NCBI GenBank assembly: GCA_030049955.1
Contig: JASIJX010000335.1
Coordinates: 1-63,716 of the forward strand
Direction: 5' to 3'
Origin: Acidobacteriaceae bacterium
GTDB taxonomy: Bacteria; Acidobacteriota; Terriglobia; Terriglobales; Acidobacteriaceae
Length of the DNA: 63,716 bases
Part shown: positions 8,170 to 15,508 of the stretch, one piece after another
How the letters are laid out: each line of letters begins with the position of its first letter
Numbering within the stretch: the stretch's first letter is position 1
Program-made: the position numbers and the translations under genes
Notes under the pieces: generated by a model
The model's database searches: none
Told to the model about the DNA's origin: nothing
The model's input: the letters and a program-made list of their open reading frames with translations, nothing else

Positions 8170-9442
8170 GATCCTCGATTCGCGCGGAAATCCCACGCTC
8201 GCTGTCACGGTAATCCTAGCCAACGGAGTTGCAGCTACCGCCAAGGTCCCGTCGGGTGCATCTACGGGAAAGCGCGAAGCTGTCGAGCTTCGTGACGGCG
8301 ACAAGTCACGTTACGGCGGCAAGGGCGTTCTTAAAGCAAAGAGCCATGTTGAAGGCGAAATCCAGAATGCGGTTCGAGGGTTCGATGCCAACGACCAGAA
8401 AGGCCTGGACCGAAGGCTTTGTGAACTGGATGGGACGCCGAACAAGGAACGCCTGGGCGCCAATGCGATTCTGGGAGTTTCGCTTAGCGCCGCACTTGCC
8501 TCGGCTAGGGATCGCGCTCTGCCGCTCTATGCGGCGTTGGTCGACGCGCCAGCCAATCTTCTGCCCACGCCGGGCCTCAATGTGCTGAATGGCGGCAAGC
8601 ACGCCGACAGCAACGTTGATTTTCAGGAGTTCATGATCTCGCCGGTGGGCGCGCCTTCATTCAGCGAAGCTCTGCGGGCAGCAGCAGAAACATTCCATTC
8701 GTTGCAGGCGGTGCTGCGGAAGCGAGGCTACAGCACGGCTGTTGGCGACGAAGGCGGATTCGCGCCGCAGTTGAGATCGAATGAGGAGCCAATTGAACTG
8801 ATTCTCGAAGCGATCCAGAAGGCAGGTTACAAGCCTGGCAAAGACATCGTCATCATGCTTGATCCCGCCGCCAGCGAGTTTTTCGACGAGGGCAACTATG
8901 TCTTTGCGAAGTCGGACAAAAGCAAGAAAACTCCCGCAGAAATGGTCGCATTGTGGAAGAGTTGGCTTCAGAAATATCCGGAGATATGGTCGATCGAAGA
9001 CGGCGTGGCCGAAGACGATAGTGACGGCTGGAAGCAGATGACCCGCGAATTGGGCAGCCGGATTCAGCTTGTCGGGGACGACAACTTTGTTACAAATCCA
9101 GTGCTATTCCGGCAAGGGATCAAAGACGGCATTGCGAATGCCATTCTCATCAAGTTGAACCAGATTGGCACGGTGACCGAAACACTTGAGTGCATAGAGA
9201 TGGCCAGGGAAAACGGATATGGCGCGGTGATCTCGCACCGATCGGGAGAGACGGACGACAGCAGCATTGCCGACCTTGCTGTTGCTGCCGGGATGGGCCA
9301 GATCAAAACCGGCTCGGTTTGCCGCGGCGAGCGCATTGCGAAGTACAATCGCCTGCTCGAAATCGAGCGCCAATTAGGATCCAAAGGGCGCTATGCAGGC
9401 GTCAGTGCTTATGAACGCCGGAAGAAGCCGGTGAAGGCATAA
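8138..9442 (+). CDS. eno: Enolase
   Basis: Phosphopyruvate hydratase: interconverts 2-phosphoglycerate and phosphoenolpyruvate in glycolysis, cytoplasmic, Mg-dependent. 434 aa, the usual length. Visible landmarks: mobile loop [34 protein letters not shown] (catalytic Glu), metal ligands in [14 protein letters not shown] and [17 protein letters not shown] (catalytic Lys), [17 protein letters not shown] and the C-terminal [16 protein letters not shown], where most enolases have a Ser/Arg in place of the Cys-Arg-Gly. Enolase is the classical fluoride target (Mg-fluoride-phosphate complex), and this copy sits below a fluoride riboswitch at the head of the island. It is probably a dedicated, fluoride-induced copy that raises enzyme level or is itself less sensitive; the housekeeping gene would be elsewhere. 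Confidence 0.96.
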   Translation: MSEIAKLKALEILDSRGNPTLAVTVILANGVAATAKVPSGASTGKREAVELRDGDKSRYGGKGVLKAKSHVEGEIQNAVRGFDANDQKGLDRRLCELDGTPNKERLGANAILGVSLSAALASARDRALPLYAALVDAPANLLPTPGLNVLNGGKHADSNVDFQEFMISPVGAPSFSEALRAAAETFHSLQAVLRKRGYSTAVGDEGGFAPQLRSNEEPIELILEAIQKAGYKPGKDIVIMLDPAASEFFDEGNYVFAKSDKSKKTPAEMVALWKSWLQKYPEIWSIEDGVAEDDSDGWKQMTRELGSRIQLVGDDNFVTNPVLFRQGIKDGIANAILIKLNQIGTVTETLECIEMARENGYGAVISHRSGETDDSSIADLAVAAGMGQIKTGSVCRGERIAKYNRLLEIERQLGSKGRYAGVSAYERRKKPVKA

Positions 9443-9453
9443 CGAAATTGCAC

Positions 9454-9523
9454 GCGGTGTTGGAGTCCACCGGAACAGCTCACAGAGGCAAATGACTCCT
9501 CGAAGGTCAAAAACTTGGAGGAG
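9454..9523 (+). promoter_or_regulatory. Fluoride riboswitch 2 with RBS sequestration, upstream of dynamin-crcB operon
   Basis: Aptamer 9454-9502, 11 bases after the enolase stop: GGTG...CACC arm around TTGGAGT, then GGAAC, a small hairpin GCTC/GAGGC and AAATGACTCCTCG. P1 is GGAGT with ACTCC (9495-9499). The ribosome-binding site of the next gene, GGAGGAG (9517-9523), is complementary to CTCCTC in the aptamer 3' strand. Ligand binding holds ACTCC in P1 and frees the ribosome-binding site; without fluoride, CTCCTC captures it. This is a translational ON switch readable from sequence. No separate promoter is obvious, so it may be cotranscribed with enolase. Confidence 0.9.
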
Positions 9524-9525
9524 CT

Positions 9526-11616
9526 ATGCGAGACATTGGACCAGAGGCTACGGAGACACGGTACCGAAGCGAGCTCAACAGCGCCCAGCAGCGGCGGCTG
9601 TATGTTACGTGCTCATATATTGACAAACTGCTCGTGGAAGTAGAACAGGTGCTCCATGAGACGACCTCGCCGTCTCCCTTTCCTCGTCACATCATCGACA
9701 TTACACTCGCGCAGTCGCGGGTCCTGGAAGATCACATTCGCCGGTTCCGTGAACAGATTTTGCGCACACTCGCGTGGCAGAGGATGAAGCCAGAACCATC
9801 GGAAATACCAGCTACACGGTCTGTGTTGACTCATCTTGAGTTCATCGACATCGCAATAGAGGAGCTCAAGCCCAGCTATATGCGTGGCTCAGGGGCGGTT
9901 CCAGACGATGCAGTTAATGAATTGACCGGCGTGGTCCATGAACTGCTTTCCATTGTGCAGAGCATGCAACGGTACATCCGTCAGGAGTTCGGGACCAGCC
10001 TTCAATCCCGCTTAGAAGAATTGGAACAGACCGGGCATGATGTGACTCTCTTGCGGGAGCTTGAGGAGATCATCACCCGGCATGGTCTGGTTGAGTTTCG
10101 CTCCCGGATGACTACTCTCGCCCATCGCATGGAGGACAACCATCTCGAAGTCGCACTTTTTGGGCGAGTCAGCAGCGGGAAATCTTCGCTCCTGAATGCT
10201 CTTTTGGAGACGACCGTCCTGCCGGTCGGTGTCAATCCGATCACAGCAGTACCAACGAAATTGCGATACGGGTCTGCTCTAAGAGCGGAGGTGACCTTTG
10301 CCACTGGACGCGTGGAGGAGGTTTCGCTCGAGGAGTTCGCGCAGCTCATCACTGAGCAGGGCAATCCTGGAAATGCCCGCAGCGTAGTCCGCGCGATGGC
10401 TGAAGTACCTTCGCCTCGCCTCAAAAAGGGAATCCTTCTGGTCGATACGCCTGGCCTCGGATCGCTCGCACGGCGGGGCGCGGCGGAAACCCTGGCCTAC
10501 TTGCCGGCGTGCGATCTCGCCCTCTTGCTAATCGATGCTGGCGTGTCTCTCAATGACGAAGACATCGGAACACTCCGGTTGCTCTACGAAGGCGGTATTT
10601 CATCAATCGTCCTGCTCAGTAAAGCGGACTTGTTACGGGAAGGTGATCTTCATCGCGTTACCGAGTATATCCAAGTCCAGTTGAAGCGCGAGCTTGGCAT
10701 AAACACCCAGATCCACCCAGTTAGTTCGTTGGCGCAGTATTCTCCCCTACTCGATCAGTTCTTTGAGCGTGAGTTGTACCCGAGATTCGAGCAGGCCAGA
10801 AGCCTACGCGAGGCGTCGGTTGCCAGAAAGATTGGAGCACTGCGCGATTCGGTGATAGCAGCTCTTGAAACTTCGCTCGACCGCGAGAAGCGCGGAAGAG
10901 AGTTTGCCCGCACAATTGATGCCCAAGAGATCGAAGCCCGGCTTCGCCGAATTAGCGGAGAGATCGGAGAACAGTGGAGTGTCTTAGGTCAAGCTTTTCT
11001 TGAATTGGGTGAATATCCAGACGCAGTGATGGCAGAAGTCGGGGAAATGATCACGGCACGTATTTGCGCAGGCGAGAAGAGGCACTTGTCTGCCTTCGAG
11101 ATTTCCGAGTGGACGCACGACACGGTGCAGCACCGCGTAGATCAGGCGATTGCCCGAACACGAAGCAGCCTTATGAGGGCAGTCGTAACGCTAAAGGAGA
11201 TCGCCAGGGAAATGTCTCGCTTTGATGAGCCGTCGGCCGAAGATGCGGAATTGCTATTGCGGGAAGTGCCACGTTTTGAGATTGAAGTCATTCCCGTGAA
11301 GATTAGCGCCGCTCGTTGGAGTTGGTTGGGAAGGTCCGTTGTTCGAGCGTTCGTGCGGAGCAATTTGCGGGAGCGCCTTGGCCCTCTGCTCGAGGAAGAA
11401 CTTCACCAGTACAGGCGCGCTCTCGATCTCTGGGCCGAGCAAACAAGCCGAAAGATGGTGACATTTGTGAATTCGTATGCGGATGCCTATCGCGCGCAGC
11501 TCAATCGGATCCGGGGGCTGTCAGGTGATGGTGCTGCGTTGCCGGAACTGACCCACGATCTAGCGCAACTTTTGAGATGGGGTTCGGAGAAGGATACCGC
11601 TGCAAGGCAATCTTGA
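9526..11616 (+). CDS. Dynamin-like GTPase (first of three)
   Basis: 696-aa bacterial dynamin-like protein. An N-terminal helical region (~1-205) leads to the GTPase domain: P-loop GRVSSGKS (213-220), switch Thr in the NPITAVPT segment, G3 DTPG (307-310) and G4 SKAD (365-368). The C-terminal ~300 residues are helical, resembling the stalk of bacterial dynamins. These GTPases remodel or protect membranes in other bacteria. First gene of the fluoride operon dynamin - crcB - Cys/His protein - DUF190 x2 - dynamin; the start ATG is fixed by GGAGGAG 3 bases upstream, which is also the riboswitch target. Role in fluoride stress is inferred: membrane integrity against HF entry, or organisation of the exporter. 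Confidence 0.9.
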   Translation: MRDIGPEATETRYRSELNSAQQRRLYVTCSYIDKLLVEVEQVLHETTSPSPFPRHIIDITLAQSRVLEDHIRRFREQILRTLAWQRMKPEPSEIPATRSVLTHLEFIDIAIEELKPSYMRGSGAVPDDAVNELTGVVHELLSIVQSMQRYIRQEFGTSLQSRLEELEQTGHDVTLLRELEEIITRHGLVEFRSRMTTLAHRMEDNHLEVALFGRVSSGKSSLLNALLETTVLPVGVNPITAVPTKLRYGSALRAEVTFATGRVEEVSLEEFAQLITEQGNPGNARSVVRAMAEVPSPRLKKGILLVDTPGLGSLARRGAAETLAYLPACDLALLLIDAGVSLNDEDIGTLRLLYEGGISSIVLLSKADLLREGDLHRVTEYIQVQLKRELGINTQIHPVSSLAQYSPLLDQFFERELYPRFEQARSLREASVARKIGALRDSVIAALETSLDREKRGREFARTIDAQEIEARLRRISGEIGEQWSVLGQAFLELGEYPDAVMAEVGEMITARICAGEKRHLSAFEISEWTHDTVQHRVDQAIARTRSSLMRAVVTLKEIAREMSRFDEPSAEDAELLLREVPRFEIEVIPVKISAARWSWLGRSVVRAFVRSNLRERLGPLLEEELHQYRRALDLWAEQTSRKMVTFVNSYADAYRAQLNRIRGLSGDGAALPELTHDLAQLLRWGSEKDTAARQS

Positions 11617-11637
11617 CGATCATAAGGAGACCGGGTT

Positions 11638-12015
11638 TTGCAAAAATACTTCCTGATTGCAATCGGAGGTTCGCTTGGTTCGATTGCCCGATACTGGGTC
11701 GGCTCTACGATCTCTGGTCGCTTCGGCACGAAATTCCCCTATGGAACTTTCGTCATTAACGTCACGGCCTGCATCATTATCGGCTTTTCGCTCGCTTACC
11801 TGGGAAAGCACGTTGAACTGAATCCGGCATGGCGTTTCCTGATACCAGTGGGCTTCGTGGGCGCGTATAGCACGTTTTCGACCTTCGAGTGGGAGACGCT
11901 CTCGTCGCTGCGGGGTGGGGCCTTCATGCTTGCTGCTCTTTATGTAACGGGAAGCTTGTTTTTAGGGCTCTTGGGCGCGTGGGGAGGCATTGTCCTCGCG
12001 GAGGTGATCTCGTGA
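11638..12015 (+). CDS. crcB: Fluoride exporter CrcB/Fluc
   Basis: 125-aa four-helix membrane protein of the Fluc family, which assembles as an antiparallel dimer and forms fluoride-selective channels in the inner membrane. Family marks: GGSLGSIARYW (Arg18-Tyr19), GTFVINVTA with the pore Asn at 41, and GFVGAYSTFSTFEWET (residues 72-86), which holds the pore Phe residues and the central Na+-site segment. TTG start chosen because AAGGAG lies 8 bases upstream and the frame opens right there. A single full-length copy implies a homodimeric channel. The following gene overlaps its stop by 4 bases. Confidence 0.97.
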   Translation: MQKYFLIAIGGSLGSIARYWVGSTISGRFGTKFPYGTFVINVTACIIIGFSLAYLGKHVELNPAWRFLIPVGFVGAYSTFSTFEWETLSSLRGGAFMLAALYVTGSLFLGLLGAWGGIVLAEVIS

Positions 12016-12578
12016 GAGCACATCGGCAAATCGTACTTCATCAATCAATCGAAGAACTCCTGTATGAGTCAGGATGTCCGTTCTGCCGCCTTTTGAAGGA
12101 CTTTCAGGCAATCCATTTGCAGGGAGATTCGGCCAAGGATATCCAGCGTCTATGTAACTTTCATGCTTGGGGCGTGGCCGCAGTACAAGACGCGCAGGCC
12201 GCTGCCGATGTCTTCCTGTCCCTGGTTAACGAAAATAGACCGATGGCCGACCAACGACCCGACTGCGACGTTTGCCGGAGGGTAATCGACGAGGAGGACC
12301 GGAGAATTCGCGAGTTGGTCACGCTCTTAGGAAAACCTGGCGTGGTGAAATGGCTCCGGACGGATGCAATCTTTTGTATTCCGCACGCTGTTAAATTGCG
12401 TCAAAAAGTGCCACTGACGTTAGCCGCCCGTATCGATATGATTATTGGAAATTATCGGGAACAACTGAAGGATGAATTGATTCAATTGCGGAGCGATTCC
12501 AGTCCTGATCGTTCTGGATGGGGTGTACTTGGGAGAACTGCCGAGTTTTTGGTCGCACAACGTGGACTACGAAGTTAA
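12012..12578 (+). CDS. Stand-alone Cys/His-rich module protein (CxxC-CxxHxW-CxxC-CxxH)
   Basis: 188 aa, GTG start overlapping the crcB stop by 4 bases (GTGA), so coupled to it. Two metal-site-like halves are visible: C22xxC25 with C48xxH51xW53, then C85xxC88 with C122xxH125. The rest is helical. I know this arrangement from DUF6062-like proteins but no function is established. The same ordered pattern forms the C-terminal domain of the dynamin-like GTPase at 31032-32732, also fluoride-controlled. This suggests a zinc- or iron-binding adaptor used with dynamin-like GTPases. No signal peptide or membrane helix, so cytoplasmic or peripheral. Confidence 0.8.
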   Translation: MRAHRQIVLHQSIEELLYESGCPFCRLLKDFQAIHLQGDSAKDIQRLCNFHAWGVAAVQDAQAAADVFLSLVNENRPMADQRPDCDVCRRVIDEEDRRIRELVTLLGKPGVVKWLRTDAIFCIPHAVKLRQKVPLTLAARIDMIIGNYREQLKDELIQLRSDSSPDRSGWGVLGRTAEFLVAQRGLRS

Positions 12579-12589
12579 CGGAGGAGGAC

Positions 12590-13339
12590 ATGCTGGATCC
12601 TGGCAAAGCTCTAAAAGTCTCCATCTATGTGAGTGAAGGTTCTACAAATCACGGAATCGCAACCTATTCGAGCATTTTGGATTTTCTGCTGTATCGTGGC
12701 GTCTCCGGAGCCACGGTCCTAAAGGGGATCGCCGGTTTCGGAGCCGATCACCACATGCACTCATCGAGCATTGTGGAAATCTCTGACCGGCTGCCGATCA
12801 AAATCGAGTTTGTCGAGACGCGAGAGAAGGTAAATCAACTCCTTGGAAAACTGGAGGATTTGGCTGGTACAGGAATGATCGAGATTCAGGAGACGACAAT
12901 AGCCAAACCGGCGCGCGCCTCGAAGCCCAAGGCCGTGTTGCCACCAGTTCATCTCAAGATTGAAGGGAAAGCGAAGCTGATGCGGATCTACATCGGTGAA
13001 GCAGACCGGTGGCGCGACAAGGCGCTTCACATCGCGCTGGTTGAAGCGATGCGGGCAAATGACATTGCAGGAGTGACCGTTTACCGTGGCATCCTCGGTT
13101 ATGGTGCGCACCGGCGAATACACAAGGACAAGCCGCTACACCTTTCTCACGATAGCTCAGTCATGTTATCGGTGATCGACAGCAACGAGAAGCTTCAGGC
13201 ATTTCTGCCGATTGTAGAGCAGATGGTCCAAGAGGGATTGGTGGTGCTGTCGGATGTAGATGTCATTAAGTACGCGCACCGCCCCATCGAAATGGGTATG
13301 GAGGAAGCACATTTTCCCGCTGCAGATCAAAGAGTGTGA
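12590..13339 (+). CDS. Tandem DUF190 (PII-like) protein
   Basis: 249 aa, ATG chosen because GGAGGAGG ends 2 bases upstream. Two DUF190 domains: ~6-105 (ALKVSIYVSEG ... GVSGATVLKGIAGFGADHHM ... LPIKIEFVETREKVN) and ~128-240 (LMRIYIGEADRWRDKALHIA ... GVTVYRGILGYGAHRRIH ... SSVMLSVIDSNEKLQ). A basic Pro/Ala linker joins them. DUF190 proteins adopt a PII-like fold, often occur in operons with crcB, and are thought to regulate or assist fluoride export; the mechanism is not established. Duplicate domains may mimic part of a PII trimer. Confidence 0.9.
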   Translation: MLDPGKALKVSIYVSEGSTNHGIATYSSILDFLLYRGVSGATVLKGIAGFGADHHMHSSSIVEISDRLPIKIEFVETREKVNQLLGKLEDLAGTGMIEIQETTIAKPARASKPKAVLPPVHLKIEGKAKLMRIYIGEADRWRDKALHIALVEAMRANDIAGVTVYRGILGYGAHRRIHKDKPLHLSHDSSVMLSVIDSNEKLQAFLPIVEQMVQEGLVVLSDVDVIKYAHRPIEMGMEEAHFPAADQRV

Positions 13340-13352
13340 CCGGAGGGAATTC

Positions 13353-13721
13353 ATGAAAGAACAATTCCAGGCACAGATGCTGCGAATTCATTTCGGCGAA
13401 GGGGATAAGTGGCGCAGCAAACCTTTACACGAAGCGATCCTCGACAAATGCCACGAATTGGGCTTGGCGGAGGCAATTGTTTACCGGGGCATTGAGGGCT
13501 ATGGGACCAGCACCCGGATTAGGCATGCCAATCATTGGAAATTCTCCAAGGATGCTCCGATCATGCTGAGCATCATCGATACGGAAGAGCAGATCGCTAA
13601 GCTAGTTCCTTATCTAGACGAAATGATCGACGAAGGCCTAATTGCAACGTCCCGTGTGGACGTGATCCGCTATTCGCGTAAAGCTGAGAATCGACAGGAG
13701 GGCGCTTCAGGGAGACTGTAA
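13353..13721 (+). CDS. DUF190 (PII-like) protein
   Basis: 122 aa, single DUF190 domain: QMLRIHFGEGDKWRSKPLHE, AEAIVYRGIEGYGTSTRIRH, APIMLSIIDTEEQIAKLVP and a final RVDVIRYS strand. GGAGGG lies 5 bases before the ATG. Most similar in pattern to the second domain of the tandem protein just upstream, so the three domains probably arose by local duplication and may form mixed trimers. Its stop overlaps the start of the next gene by one base (TAATG). Confidence 0.9.
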   Translation: MKEQFQAQMLRIHFGEGDKWRSKPLHEAILDKCHELGLAEAIVYRGIEGYGTSTRIRHANHWKFSKDAPIMLSIIDTEEQIAKLVPYLDEMIDEGLIATSRVDVIRYSRKAENRQEGASGRL

Positions 13722-15487
13722 TGGGCTCAGATCCAACAAGTTGGAATATCAATGAGTCCGCTCAACGTTGCGGCAACCTCTCATGTGGCAATACCGTGCC
13801 CACAGATGGCTCCTCCAGGCTATTGCGGCTTGCCGATCTGACTCAGGAACTCGGGGCTGGCTCTGTGGCCGATGAAGCGCGTGAGTTAGCTGAAAGGGTC
13901 TCTGAAGGGCGTTTCTACGTGGCTTGTGTAGGTCAGGTTAAGCGCGGCAAGTCCACTTTGCTGAATGCTCTGGTCGGCTATGAAGTTGTTCCGACTGGCT
14001 TTGTTCCAGTTACTGCGGTGCCGACCGTGGTCCGGTATGGCAACGAGCTTCGCGCGCGGATTCGCATGCGGAGCGGATCTTGGCGGAACGTAGCCTTGGC
14101 CGATTTGAAGGAATACGTGACCGAAGAACTAAACGCCGAAAACAAAAAGGGCGTGGATGGGGCGGAAGTATATGTGCCCAGCCCCTTGTTGTCTTCAGGC
14201 ATGTGTCTTGTGGATACACCTGGTCTGGGCTCTGTTTTCACTAGAAACACGGTCACGACGCAGGCATTTATCCCTCACATTGACGCCGCATTGGTTGTGG
14301 TCGGAGCTGATCCACCGATCGCCGGCGAGGAATTAGCGCTGGTCGAAGCAGTGGGCAAGCAGATACACGATTTAATTCTGGTCATCAACAAAGCGGACCG
14401 TACTACTGATGCGGAGCGTGCGGCGGCGGTTAAGTTTACGCGCGAGATTCTGGAAAAGCGACTGCATCGACCGGTGGGCAGAGCCCTTGAGGTGAGCGCA
14501 GCTGAACGGATAGAGAACCGTGGCCCGTTGAGGGACTGGGAAAATCTCCTAAAGACTTTGCATCACCTTGTTGAAGACTCAGGCAGAAGTCTTCTCCGCG
14601 CTGCTTGCGACCGTGGCCTTCAACGCCTAAGTGAGCAACTGCTGGCTGTGATCAGTGAGGACCGCGACGCGCTTCAACTGCCAATCGAAGAATCCGAGCA
14701 GCGTATCAAGCTCATGAGGGAAACCATCAGTGATGCAGAGCGCTCCATGCGCGAGTTGGGCTTCCTGTTTATGGCAGAGCAGCAACGAATTTCGGATTTT
14801 TTTGTTGAACGGCACAAACAGTTCGTTCGTTCCGCGTGGACGGAATCTGAGGCGGAATTCAGTACGGAGCTACCGTCTGTACCCCGCGGCCTCGGTCCGC
14901 ATTATCGGCGGCGAGTGATGCGCCTCGCCCAGAAGATTTCCCGAGCCAAGGTTATGCCCTGGCTCAGACCTGAGCAAGAAGAAGGCGAGCGCCAGTATCG
15001 CGTCGTGGCCGTTCGCTTTGTGGAGATGGGAAATAGCTTTTTGAAAAAGCTCGCTGATGCGGGCCTCAATGAATTGACACGGATACCTCATGCGCTCGAT
15101 CCGGAGAAGGGCTTCCGCGTCCGTTCCACATTCACTTTCGAGGACTTCGTTGGAGCTGCGCAACCCTCTTCGCCGCTGCGCTGGCTCGCTGATATCTTTT
15201 TGCCGCTTGTGGGTGGACGCAAGATAATCACAAACGAAGCTCGAGAATTTCTGCTGTATCTGTTGGAGACGAATAGCGCGCGCGTACAAAACGATGTTCT
15301 TAATCGCATTCAGGATAGTCGGGATCGCCTGGAAGTTGAGATTCGAAAGCTGCTGCATGAAATCAGCCGCATTGCAGAACAGGCACTTGACCGCGCTCGG
15401 AAAGTCAAGGATGAAGGAATTCCGGCAGTACAGTCGGCAGTTGAACGGCTCAACCGATTTGAACAAGAAGTTCTGGCACTTGTGTAA
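13721..15487 (+). CDS. Dynamin-like GTPase (second of three)
   Basis: 588 aa. P-loop GQVKRGKS (71-78), switch region with PVTAVPT, G3 DTPG (165-168), G4 NKAD (223-226), then ~350 residues of mainly helical sequence with a hydrophobic stretch near WLADIFLPLVGG that could be a membrane paddle. Last gene of the crcB operon, started by one-base overlap with the DUF190 stop. Shorter N-terminal helical region than the first dynamin, and the G-domain sequences differ. In bacteria, dynamin-like proteins often work in pairs encoded side by side; here the pair brackets crcB and the DUF190 genes. Ends 21 bases from the convergent operon. Confidence 0.9.
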   Translation: MGSDPTSWNINESAQRCGNLSCGNTVPTDGSSRLLRLADLTQELGAGSVADEARELAERVSEGRFYVACVGQVKRGKSTLLNALVGYEVVPTGFVPVTAVPTVVRYGNELRARIRMRSGSWRNVALADLKEYVTEELNAENKKGVDGAEVYVPSPLLSSGMCLVDTPGLGSVFTRNTVTTQAFIPHIDAALVVVGADPPIAGEELALVEAVGKQIHDLILVINKADRTTDAERAAAVKFTREILEKRLHRPVGRALEVSAAERIENRGPLRDWENLLKTLHHLVEDSGRSLLRAACDRGLQRLSEQLLAVISEDRDALQLPIEESEQRIKLMRETISDAERSMRELGFLFMAEQQRISDFFVERHKQFVRSAWTESEAEFSTELPSVPRGLGPHYRRRVMRLAQKISRAKVMPWLRPEQEEGERQYRVVAVRFVEMGNSFLKKLADAGLNELTRIPHALDPEKGFRVRSTFTFEDFVGAAQPSSPLRWLADIFLPLVGGRKIITNEAREFLLYLLETNSARVQNDVLNRIQDSRDRLEVEIRKLLHEISRIAEQALDRARKVKDEGIPAVQSAVERLNRFEQEVLALV

Positions 15488-15508
15488 TCCCAATGCTTCC
15501 AGGTTTTT

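Noticed and set aside
11995..12016. GAGGTGATCTC at the crcB end as a second copy of the hairpin arm at 7600
   Set aside because: The match is part of the crcB coding sequence (Glu-Val-Ile-Ser) and has no inverted partner nearby; coincidence.
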